9,225 nt of DNA from Candidatus Omnitrophota bacterium (GTDB taxonomy: Bacteria > Omnitrophota > Gorgyraeia > Gygaellales > Profunditerraquicolaceae), in the NCBI GenBank assembly GCA_016931435.1, contig JAFGET010000066.1, positions 1 to 9,225 of the forward strand, read 5' to 3'. Numbering within the stretch: position 1 is the stretch's first letter; every line of letters begins with the position of its first letter. The notes below the pieces were generated by a model. The model saw only the letters and a list, made by a program, of their open reading frames with translations, was not told where the DNA came from and did no database searches. This document shows, piece after piece, positions 1 to 5,849 of the stretch. Position numbers and translations under genes: made by a program.

Positions 1-1
1 G

Positions 2-745
2 GGGGCGCCGGCAAAAGCCATCCCGGCCAAAGAGTCTTTGGTTTCTTTAGGAATAAAAAAGATCGTGATAGATCCCGGCCACGGCGGGAGTGACCCCGGG
101 GCCATCGGAAGAAGCGGGACGAAAGAAAAGGACCTTAATCTTGATATGGCAAAAAGGCTCGCCAGCCTGTTGCGCCAAGAAGGGGCTGAGGTCATAATGA
201 CCCGCACAGACGATACTTTTATCCCTTTAGCCAGGCGCGTAGAGATTGCCCATGATTCAAAAGCCGACCTTTTTGTAAGTTTGCATTGTAATGCTAACCG
301 GGTAAGGAGCTTATCGGGGATAGAGATATATCACGCTTCGGAAAAAGCGGACGATAGCAAGCGCGCTTTGACCGCCGCGCGGGAACTGGCTTTAGATCTA
401 GACAGCTCTTATTTTTACCGAGCATCGACCGACGTAAAGGCCATTGTCTGGGATATGATATATAATCACAGCCGCGCCGAATCCATAGGTTTGGGCGGTT
501 ACTTGAAAAAAAGTTTTAGATCCATGCTCAGCTCAAAGCCTATGCGTCTAAAGGGCGCCAATTTTGTGGTCTTAAAAGGGGCGCACGTGCCGGCGGTCTT
601 GGTTGAGGCCGGATTCCTTTCCAATGCCAAGGAAGAAAAGCTGCTTAAGAACGGATATTACCGCCAGAGTATTACCGAAGCGATCGTAAAAGGCATCAAG
701 GATTACGCCGGAGCCTGTAAAACAACGGAGGTAGCCAAAAGATGA
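2..745 (+). CDS. N-acetylmuramoyl-L-alanine amidase (Amidase_3), 5' end outside window
   Basis: This is a zinc amidase that cleaves the bond between N-acetylmuramic acid and the stem peptide of peptidoglycan, acting outside the cytoplasm. The frame is open from base 2, so the gene begins upstream; the TTG at 38 lies inside the domain linker and is unlikely to be the start. Counting residues from that TTG, the Amidase_3 motifs are DPGHGG (zinc ligand H15), the acidic ligand E30 in TKEKDLNL, SLHCNAN (zinc ligand H83) and VLVEAGFLSN (catalytic E190). The twelve visible upstream residues are Ala/Pro/Lys-rich, like a linker. In this family such a linker usually follows a signal peptide and an AMIN or similar domain, which cannot be seen here. 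The stop overlaps the murI start by 4 bp (ATGA), indicating a shared transcript. The family assignment is secure; which amidase paralogue it is cannot be decided. Confidence 0.93.
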   Translation, partial: GAPAKAIPAKESLVSLGIKKIVIDPGHGGSDPGAIGRSGTKEKDLNLDMAKRLASLLRQEGAEVIMTRTDDTFIPLARRVEIAHDSKADLFVSLHCNANRVRSLSGIEIYHASEKADDSKRALTAARELALDLDSSYFYRASTDVKAIVWDMIYNHSRAESIGLGGYLKKSFRSMLSSKPMRLKGANFVVLKGAHVPAVLVEAGFLSNAKEEKLLKNGYYRQSITEAIVKGIKDYAGACKTTEVAKR

Positions 746-1533
746 AATCTATAGGAGTTTTTGATTCGGGGGTCGGGGGACTGACCGTAGTCAGGGAATT
801 GATCAGGCAATTGCCTTGCGAGGACATAGTCTATTTCGGAGATACCGCGCGGGTGCCCTATGGTATAAAATCAAAAGAGACGATCATCCGTTTTTCTATC
901 GAAAACATCCTGCTTCTTTTAAAACAGGACGTAAAAATGATCTGCGTTGCCTGTAATACCGCTTCCAGCGTCGCCTTGCCGGTGATCAGGAACCATTTCC
1001 GGGTGCCGGTCGTGGGAGTGATCTCGCCCGGAGTAAAAGAAGCGGTTTACGCCACCCAGAATAAGCGCATCGGCGTCATCGGCACTCGCGGTACTATCAG
1101 CAGCCGCGCCTATGAGATCGAGATAAAAAGACTCGACCCGGGGATCTCGGTGACGGCGTTTTCCTGCCCCTTGTTCGTCCCTTTTGCGGAAGAGGGATGG
1201 CTTCAGGGAAAGACCGTAACGGAAGTAGCCAGGACTTACCTTGCGCCTTTAAAAAAGGCGGGCGTTGATACCGTGATCTTAGGCTGCACGCATTACCCGT
1301 TATTGAAACCCGTGATCAAAAAAATAATGGGCGAGCGGATAAAATTGATCGATTCCGCCAAGCAAGTCGCCCTGGAAGTAAAAAATATCTTAAGCGCCGA
1401 AGGTTCGCTTAACCGCAAGCGCAAAGGAAAACAGCGGTTTTTTGTCAGCGATAATCCCGAATGGTTCAGCGGCCTGGCTAAAAGGTTCTTAGGCCAGAAC
1501 GTAAAAAACGCAAAGAAGGTGAATAATGTATAG
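742..1533 (+). CDS. murI: Glutamate racemase
   Basis: This cytoplasmic enzyme interconverts L- and D-glutamate, supplying D-Glu for the peptidoglycan stem peptide. It has the family's two-cysteine catalytic pair: C71 in VACNTAS and C182 in LGCTHYP. It also has the N-terminal GVFDSGVGGLTV signature (residues 5-16) and the YFGDTARVPYG segment (31-41). At 263 residues it has the usual full length. A good Shine-Dalgarno GGAGG (727-731) lies 10 bases before the ATG, and the start overlaps the amidase stop by 4 bp. The 3' end overlaps queD by 8 bp. Sitting directly after a cell-wall amidase fits a peptidoglycan role. Aspartate racemase is the nearest alternative, but the spacing and wording of the motifs are those of MurI. 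Confidence 0.96.
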   Translation: MKSIGVFDSGVGGLTVVRELIRQLPCEDIVYFGDTARVPYGIKSKETIIRFSIENILLLLKQDVKMICVACNTASSVALPVIRNHFRVPVVGVISPGVKEAVYATQNKRIGVIGTRGTISSRAYEIEIKRLDPGISVTAFSCPLFVPFAEEGWLQGKTVTEVARTYLAPLKKAGVDTVILGCTHYPLLKPVIKKIMGERIKLIDSAKQVALEVKNILSAEGSLNRKRKGKQRFFVSDNPEWFSGLAKRFLGQNVKNAKKVNNV

Positions 1534-1882
1534 CGTGCGAATCGAGGGTGATTTCAGCTCCGCGCATAATTTAAGGGGCTATAAGGGAAAGTGCGAGGAT
1601 CTACACGGCCATAACTGGAAGGTGGGAGTAGTAGTGCGCAAGCCTAAGACCGATAAGACCGGCATGGTCATGGATTTTAAGCTTCTAAAAGCCAGGTTAA
1701 ACGCTATCCTCGACACCCTAGACCATAAACATTTAAATAAAATCGCGTATTTTAAAAAAGTGAACCCTACTTCTGAAAATATCGCCAAATACCTCTACGA
1801 TAGGATGAGGGCGCGGAAAGTCGACGTCTATTCGGTGACAGTCTGGGAGTCCGATTCTTCATCAGCGACATATTATGAATAA
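1526..1882 (+). CDS. queD: 6-carboxytetrahydropterin synthase QueD
   Basis: QueD converts 7,8-dihydroneopterin triphosphate to 6-carboxy-5,6,7,8-tetrahydropterin, the second step toward preQ0. The protein has 118 residues, a normal length for the PTPS/QueD family. Visible are the three zinc histidines H14 (SSAHNL), H27 and H29 (DLHGHNW), the catalytic cysteine C23 (KGKCEDLHGH), the D66-H67 pair in LDHKHLN and the substrate-binding glutamate E108 in VWES. The CxxxxHGH form together with the queC-queE-queF neighbours favours QueD over eukaryotic-type 6-pyruvoyltetrahydropterin synthase. The ATG lies within the last codons of murI (8 bp overlap), preceded by a purine-rich AAGAAGGTGA. It overlaps queC by 8 bp, so translation is probably coupled along the run. 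Confidence 0.96.
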   Translation: MYSVRIEGDFSSAHNLRGYKGKCEDLHGHNWKVGVVVRKPKTDKTGMVMDFKLLKARLNAILDTLDHKHLNKIAYFKKVNPTSENIAKYLYDRMRARKVDVYSVTVWESDSSSATYYE

Positions 1883-2573
1883 AAAAGGCCCCGCCTCTTC
1901 AGGCAGGCGGGCAGTCGTTCTTTTATCCGGGGGGCTGGATTCGGCGGTCACGCTTTATTCTGCGCTGGCTCAGGGTTACGATTGTTCCTGCCTTATCTTT
2001 GATTACGGGCAGCGGCATAAGAAAGAATTAGTTTTCGCCAAGAAGATTGCCCGCGCAGGCGGTTGCCGGCATCAGTTGATCAAATTCAGCCTTCCCTGGA
2101 AGGGGTCAAGCCTTCTCGATAAAAGGTCAGATATTGGTGCCAGGTATCAGGTCTCCGGCGCCAAGAAAATACCCCTGACTTATGTTCCGGGGAGGAATAT
2201 TATTTTCTTGAGTTTTGCTTTATCTTTTGCCGAAGCTATCCGGGCCGAGTCGATCTTTATCGGGGCGCACCAGGAGGATTATTCGGGATATCCGGATTGC
2301 CGCAGGGAATTTTTTGAGGCCTTCCGGCAGGTGATCGCAAAAGGCACCGCGGCAGGGGCGCGCAAGAAAAAAATATCCATCCTGGTCCCTCTGCAGGATA
2401 AAAAGAAGGCAGAGATCATAAGGCTGGGTAAAAGATTAGGCGTGCCTTTTGAGCTGACCTGGTCCTGTTACGGAGGAAAAAGCGCTCCCTGTAATGAATG
2501 CGGCAGCTGTTATTACCGCGCCAAGGGATTCAGGGAGGCTGGCATGGTCGATCCCGCGCTAAAGAGCAGATAA
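1875..2573 (+). CDS. queC: 7-cyano-7-deazaguanine synthase QueC
   Basis: QueC turns 7-carboxy-7-deazaguanine into preQ0 (7-cyano-7-deazaguanine) using ATP and ammonia. The 232-residue protein shows the PP-loop SGGLDS at 18-23, FDYGQRH at 42-48, YVPGRN at 103-108, GYPDCR at 139-143 and a C-terminal zinc site of four cysteines (C198, C206, C209, C212). The ATG is inside the queD stop region (8 bp overlap) with no clear Shine-Dalgarno, so re-initiation after queD is likely. The catalytic core normally begins almost at the start (M..AVVLLSGGLDS). Here about ten extra residues (NKKGPASSGR) precede it, and they are encoded by a GC-rich palindrome at 1890-1911. No alternative start codon exists between the ATG and the PP-loop. 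Confidence 0.96.
   Translation: MNKKGPASSGRRAVVLLSGGLDSAVTLYSALAQGYDCSCLIFDYGQRHKKELVFAKKIARAGGCRHQLIKFSLPWKGSSLLDKRSDIGARYQVSGAKKIPLTYVPGRNIIFLSFALSFAEAIRAESIFIGAHQEDYSGYPDCRREFFEAFRQVIAKGTAAGARKKKISILVPLQDKKKAEIIRLGKRLGVPFELTWSCYGGKSAPCNECGSCYYRAKGFREAGMVDPALKSR
1890..1911 (+). repeat. Perfect 7-bp GC-rich hairpin inside the queC 5' coding region
   Basis: CCCGCCT (1890-1896) pairs perfectly with AGGCGGG (1905-1911) across an 8-base loop. The inner GCCT/AGGC (1893-1896 with 1901-1904) can form a competing tetraloop hairpin. It lies 15 bases after the queC ATG and encodes the non-conserved residues before the PP-loop. It could be a small palindromic repeat that landed in frame or a translation-tuning structure. 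The structure is directly visible; its function is unknown. Confidence 0.6.
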
Positions 2574-2594
2574 CAGGTAGGCATATAGAAAGAG

Positions 2595-3266
2595 ATGAGA
2601 GGAAAGATATCCGAGATCTTTGAAAGCATGCAGGGAGAAGGCCTTTATATGGGCGTAAGGCAGATTTTTGTGCGCTTTTTCGGATGTAACCTGGCCTGTA
2701 AATTCTGCGATACGCCTTTATATGCTTTTCGGGAATATACTCCCGAAGAATTACTTGAAAGGCTCAAGGGTCATCCCGGTAAATTCCATTCCGTTTCTTT
2801 TACCGGAGGCGAACCGCTCCTGCAGAAAGGGTTTTTAAAAAATATCTTCGCTTTGAATCATAAGCGCGGATCAAAGAATTACCTTGAGACGAACGGGACG
2901 CTGCCTTCGGCGCTAAAAGAGGTGATCGAGGGCGCGGATATAATAGCCATGGACTTAAAATTCCCCAGCTCGACCGGGCTTAAGGATTACTGGGGGGAGC
3001 ACCACGCTTTTTTAAAGATCGCTTCCCAAAAAGATGTTTTTTTAAAAGCAGTCATCTGCAAAAACACCGAAGAATACGACTTGAAGAGGGCCCTGGCCTT
3101 GATCAAAGACATAAACGAAGACATCCCTCTTATCCTGCAGCCGGACGGCGAATGCGATTACGCGCTCCTTGAAGAAAAATTGGAGAGGTTCAGGGATATT
3201 TGTTTATCGGAGAAGATAAAGGCGCGCCTGGTGCCGCAGATGCATAAGATCCTGGGGGTAGGCTAA
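2595..3266 (+). CDS. queE: 7-carboxy-7-deazaguanine synthase QueE (radical SAM)
   Basis: QueE is a radical SAM enzyme that contracts the ring of 6-carboxytetrahydropterin to 7-carboxy-7-deazaguanine, the step between QueD and QueC. Its 223 residues are typical. The iron-sulfur cluster motif is the standard CxxxCxxC: C31, C35 and C38 in CNLACKFCDTP. The SAM-binding GGEPLLQ follows at 71-77, and the N-terminus has the usual IFESMQGEG (8-16). The C-terminus carries the characteristic LVPQMHKILGV, resembling PQ(L/M)HK in other QueE proteins. It starts 21 bases after queC with only a weak purine stretch (AGAAAGAG), and ends one base before the queF ATG. The radical SAM cluster fits an anaerobic or microaerobic lifestyle but does not prove it. 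Confidence 0.95.
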   Translation: MRGKISEIFESMQGEGLYMGVRQIFVRFFGCNLACKFCDTPLYAFREYTPEELLERLKGHPGKFHSVSFTGGEPLLQKGFLKNIFALNHKRGSKNYLETNGTLPSALKEVIEGADIIAMDLKFPSSTGLKDYWGEHHAFLKIASQKDVFLKAVICKNTEEYDLKRALALIKDINEDIPLILQPDGECDYALLEEKLERFRDICLSEKIKARLVPQMHKILGVG

Positions 3267-3267
3267 G

Positions 3268-3666
3268 ATGAAAAAGAGGTCAAGTTACGAGGGATTACAG
3301 TCTTTTGTGCGCAAGCTAAAGACTCCGCGCATCGAAGTCTTTAAAAACCAGTATCCGGATAAAGATTACGCTATCGCTTTGGAGGTGCCGGAATTTACCT
3401 GTATCTGCCCTAAGACCGGGTTGCCGGATTTCGCGCTGATCAAAATAGAATATTGCCCGGATAAATATTGCCTGGAGCTTAAGTCTTTCAAGATGTATAC
3501 GATCTTCTTCCGTAACCTGGGGATCTTTCACGAGAACCTGGTGAACAAGATGCTTGAAGACCTGGTCAAAGCGGTAAAACCGCGCCGGATGAAGATCACC
3601 GGGATCTTTAATCCCCGCGGCGGCATCACGACCACAGTCACCGCAGAAATGGGTGTTAGCGCATAA
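3268..3666 (+). CDS. queF: NADPH-dependent 7-cyano-7-deazaguanine reductase QueF (unimodular)
   Basis: QueF reduces the nitrile of preQ0 to the aminomethyl of preQ1 with NADPH, giving the base that Tgt inserts into GUN-anticodon tRNAs. The 132-residue protein is the short, Bacillus-type form of the T-fold family. It has the covalent-intermediate cysteine C47 and the acid D54 in CPKTGLPDFA, the QueF motif ELKSFK (70-75) and the substrate-binding FHEN (87-90). A second cysteine (C45) sits two residues before the catalytic one. Its presence argues that the pathway runs on to queuosine rather than stopping at preQ0. The ATG follows the queE stop by one base, with a GGGGGTAGG stretch upstream. Length and the unsplit T-fold exclude the two-domain E. 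coli-type QueF. Confidence 0.95.
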   Translation: MKKRSSYEGLQSFVRKLKTPRIEVFKNQYPDKDYAIALEVPEFTCICPKTGLPDFALIKIEYCPDKYCLELKSFKMYTIFFRNLGIFHENLVNKMLEDLVKAVKPRRMKITGIFNPRGGITTTVTAEMGVSA

Positions 3667-3667
3667 G

Positions 3668-4498
3668 ATGAGGATAATAAAAGCAGAAAAGATCAAAAAC
3701 GCCGTAGCGCAATTATGCCTCAAGGCGAATTTTTCCTTAAGGCCGGATGTGTTATCCGCGCTTAAAAGCGCGCGCGCCGGGGAAAAAAACAAAAGGGCAA
3801 AGTCGATATTGGCGGCGATAATAGAGAACGCGCGTATCGCAAAAAAAGAAAGGCTGGCGATCTGCCAGGACACGGGATTGCCCACGGTATTTTTAGAGGT
3901 CGGCCAGGATGTCTTGATCCGCGGAGAGCTGAAGTCAGCGATAAATAAGGGGATAGAGGAAGGTTATAAAAGAGGATACTTGCGTAACTCCATTGTCCCG
4001 GACCCTCTTTTGCGCTTTGGGCCAGGCTATTCGCCGGTAGTCATACATACCGATATAGTCAAAGGCAAAAGGATCAAAATAACCGTTTTGCCTAAGGGTT
4101 TTGGCTGTGAAAATAAGACGCAGCTTAAGATGTTCAACCCCACGGCAAATACAGAAGAGATCAAAAGATTCGTCATTGAAACGGTAAAAAGCGCAGGGCC
4201 GGATGCCTGCCCGCCGTATATCGTTGGAGTAGGTATCGGCGCAACTGCCGATTACGCGGTTTTATTGGCGAAAAAATCTTTGCTTAAGACCATAGGCCAT
4301 CGACCATCGACTATCGACCCGCTTACAGCAAAGTTATTAAAGGAGATCAATAAGTTAAACATCGGCCCCATGGGCTTAGGCGGTAGGGCCACTGCCCTGG
4401 CAGTAAATATAGAAAAATATCCTACGCATATTGCCGGCCTCCCCGTTGCCGTAAGTATAAGTTGCCACGCCTTAAGAAGCGCGAGCGTTTTGCTCTGA
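3668..4498 (+). CDS. fumA: Class I fumarate hydratase, alpha subunit
   Basis: This is the N-terminal half of the two-subunit [4Fe-4S] fumarase, which with FumB hydrates fumarate to malate reversibly in the cytoplasm. The three cluster cysteines of the family are visible: C66 in ICQDTG (followed by D68), C181 in DACPPYIVGVGIG and C266 in SISCHA. PKGFGCENK (142-150) and NIGPMGLGG (231-239) are also typical. I chose the ATG at 3668 (276 residues), one base after the queF stop, because MRIIKAEKIKNAV matches the usual beginning. A GTG at 3653 would add five residues overlapping queF. L(+)-tartrate dehydratase alpha is a close relative that motifs alone cannot exclude; fumarase is the commoner role. 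A run of three 7-base repeats lies inside at 4298-4318. Confidence 0.9.
   Translation: MRIIKAEKIKNAVAQLCLKANFSLRPDVLSALKSARAGEKNKRAKSILAAIIENARIAKKERLAICQDTGLPTVFLEVGQDVLIRGELKSAINKGIEEGYKRGYLRNSIVPDPLLRFGPGYSPVVIHTDIVKGKRIKITVLPKGFGCENKTQLKMFNPTANTEEIKRFVIETVKSAGPDACPPYIVGVGIGATADYAVLLAKKSLLKTIGHRPSTIDPLTAKLLKEINKLNIGPMGLGGRATALAVNIEKYPTHIAGLPVAVSISCHALRSASVLL
4298..4318 (+). repeat. Three tandem 7-bp repeats within fumA
   Basis: The units are CATCGAC, CATCGAC and TATCGAC, with no spacer. The 21 bases are in frame and encode HRPSTID (residues 211-217), in the variable segment between the conserved core and the NIGPMGLGG motif. The reading frame is kept. It could be slippage or an in-frame piece of an intergenic-type repeat. 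Confidence 0.7.
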
Positions 4499-4518
4499 AG
4501 ATAAGCTGTCTAAACGAG

Positions 4519-5073
4519 ATGCATACGAAAAGAATAAATACCCCTTTAGATCACCGTCAGATCGCAGGCTTAAGAAGCGGGGAAGAAGTGCTTTTAAGCG
4601 GGGTGATCTATACTGCCCGCGACCAGGCGCATAAGAGACTGGCGGAGCAGATCAAAAAGCGCGTTAAATTACCTTTTGTTTTAAAAGGCCAGGCCATCTA
4701 TTATTGCGGCCCGACCAAGACTCCCAAAGGAAAAGCTATCGGCTCCTGCGGCCCTACCACAAGTAAACGCATGGACGAATTCACCCCCGCTCTGCTTAAA
4801 CACGGCTTAAAAGGAATGATCGGAAAGGGCTCGAGAGATAAAGAGGTAGTTGCTGCGATCAAAAAGAATAAGGCAGTGTATTTTTTGGCCTTTGCCGGCT
4901 GCGGGGCATTGGTCTCTAAATATGTAAAGTCTGCACGCCCCATAGCCTATAAGGAGCTGGGGCCTGAGGCAATATATGAGTTGAAAGTAAAAGACCTGCC
5001 TTTGATCGTAGGGATAGATAGTAAGGGAAAAGATGTTTTTGAAAAGTACAAGCACCAATATAAAACAATATAG
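4519..5073 (+). CDS. fumB: Class I fumarate hydratase, beta subunit
   Basis: This is the C-terminal half of the two-subunit iron-sulfur fumarase; it carries substrate-binding residues and pairs with the alpha subunit encoded just upstream. From the ATG at 4519 the protein has 184 residues. It shows the expected TPLDHRQIAGLRSGEEVLLSG-type start, GVIYTARDQAHKRL (28-41), YYCGPTKTPKG (61-71), SCGPTTSKRMDEF (76-88), GMIGKG (99-104) and FAGCGALVS (125-133). A TTG at 4462 would extend the frame 37 bases into fumA, but the extra residues are basic and unlike the family, so I prefer the ATG, even though no good Shine-Dalgarno precedes it. The stop lies 62 bases before rph, and that gap is occupied by a hairpin. 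Tartrate dehydratase beta is the alternative assignment. Confidence 0.9.
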   Translation: MHTKRINTPLDHRQIAGLRSGEEVLLSGVIYTARDQAHKRLAEQIKKRVKLPFVLKGQAIYYCGPTKTPKGKAIGSCGPTTSKRMDEFTPALLKHGLKGMIGKGSRDKEVVAAIKKNKAVYFLAFAGCGALVSKYVKSARPIAYKELGPEAIYELKVKDLPLIVGIDSKGKDVFEKYKHQYKTI

Positions 5074-5078
5074 CGCAG

Positions 5079-5130
5079 TCCTCCGAAGCCCGACAGGGCT
5101 CTCGTAGGTATATTAGAGGGCGAAGGAGGA
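5079..5130 (+). repeat. GAA/GAA-loop hairpin between fumB and rph
   Basis: The outer arms TCCTCC (5079-5084) and GGAGGA (5125-5130) are perfectly complementary. Inside them GAA (5085-5087) faces GAA (5122-5124), a symmetric 3x3 internal loop that can form sheared G-A pairs in RNA. GCCC (5088-5091) then pairs with GGGC (5118-5121). GCCC can alternatively close a small hairpin with GGGC at 5096-5099 (loop GACA). No T-tract follows, so it is not a classic terminator. A relative is at 9102-9149. Confidence 0.75.
5125..5130 (+). promoter_or_regulatory. rph ribosome binding site, embedded in a hairpin arm
   Basis: GGAGGA lies 5 bases before the rph ATG at 5136 and is the strongest Shine-Dalgarno in the operon. 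All six bases are paired with TCCTCC (5079-5084) when the hairpin forms. The fumB stop at 5071-5073 is only 5 bases before that blocking arm. A ribosome terminating on fumB would therefore cover the arm and free the site. This decides the rph start; the regulatory effect is inferred. Confidence 0.75.
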
Positions 5131-5135
5131 TACAT

Positions 5136-5849
5136 ATGCAAAGGTTTAATAATAGAGGAACTGATAAATTAAGGATAGTAAAAGTTGCGCGCAATTACAT
5201 GAGCTATGCCGAAGGCTCCTGCCTGATAGAATTAGGCAATACCAGGGTAGTATGTTCTGCTTCTGTCGAAGAAAGCGTCCCGCCGTTTTTAAGGAATTCT
5301 GGTACCGGCTGGGTGACCGCAGAGTACGGCATGCTTCCGCGTTCCTGCAAGACACGTGTTCCGCGCTCAAAGGATTCCGGCCGCACCTATGAGATACAGC
5401 GGCTCGTAGGCAGGTCCTTGCGCACGGTCACCGAGATGCGCGCCTTAGGTGAGCGCACTATCTGGCTTGACTGCGACGTCCTGCAGGCAGACGGAGGCAC
5501 GCGCACCGCCTCTATCACCGGAAGTTTTATCGCTTTAGTCGATGCTCTGGGTAAATTAAAAAAAGACGGCCTGATTTCAAGGATCCCTATCAGGGATTTT
5601 GTGGCGGCGACAAGCGTCGGCATTTTAGAGCAGACTCCGATATTAGACTTAAGTTATGACGAGGATTCCCAGGCTGAGGTAGACATGAATGTGATCATGA
5701 CCGGAAGCGGGGAGTTTATCGAGATACAGGGTACGGCAGAGCGCAGGCCGTTTAAAAAAGAGCAAATGGATATCATGCTCTCTTTGGCAAAGAAAGGCAT
5801 CGAAGAGCTGGTCGCCATGCAAAGGAAGCTTTTAGACGGCCTCTTATGA
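5136..5849 (+). CDS. rph: Ribonuclease PH
   Basis: RNase PH is a phosphorolytic 3'-5' exoribonuclease that trims tRNA 3' ends and helps degrade structured RNA; it acts as a ring of six. The 237 residues match the usual length. Core motifs are GWVTAEYGMLPRS (58-70), the phosphate-site arginines R83 (SGRTYEIQRL) and R123 (ADGGTRTASITG), DLSYDEDSQAEVDMN (171-185) with acidic D177 and D183, and IEIQGTAE (195-202). Two departures from the common sequence are visible: the N-terminal DGR-type motif reads RFNNR, and the loop between PRS and GRT is about four residues shorter than in E. coli. The start is fixed by GGAGGA 5 bases upstream. The end overlaps rdgB by 4 bp (ATGA), the frequent rph-rdgB arrangement. 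Confidence 0.95.
   Translation: MQRFNNRGTDKLRIVKVARNYMSYAEGSCLIELGNTRVVCSASVEESVPPFLRNSGTGWVTAEYGMLPRSCKTRVPRSKDSGRTYEIQRLVGRSLRTVTEMRALGERTIWLDCDVLQADGGTRTASITGSFIALVDALGKLKKDGLISRIPIRDFVAATSVGILEQTPILDLSYDEDSQAEVDMNVIMTGSGEFIEIQGTAERRPFKKEQMDIMLSLAKKGIEELVAMQRKLLDGLL

Noticed and set aside
3653..3667. GTG start for the fumarase alpha subunit, overlapping queF
   Set aside because: The extra residues MLAHK do not fit the family start, while the ATG at 3668 gives the expected beginning.
3316..3885. Long open frame on the - strand (189 codons) across queF and fumA
   Set aside because: It is antisense to two clear enzymes, has no recognisable domain and lacks a plausible ribosome site; it reflects the base composition of the real genes.
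4462..4518. TTG start for the fumarase beta subunit
   Set aside because: It adds 19 basic, non-conserved residues over the fumA tail; the ATG at 4519 starts where the family does.
5079..5130. Rho-independent terminator after fumB
   Set aside because: No T-tract follows the stem, and its 3' arm is the rph Shine-Dalgarno, with rph continuing the operon.
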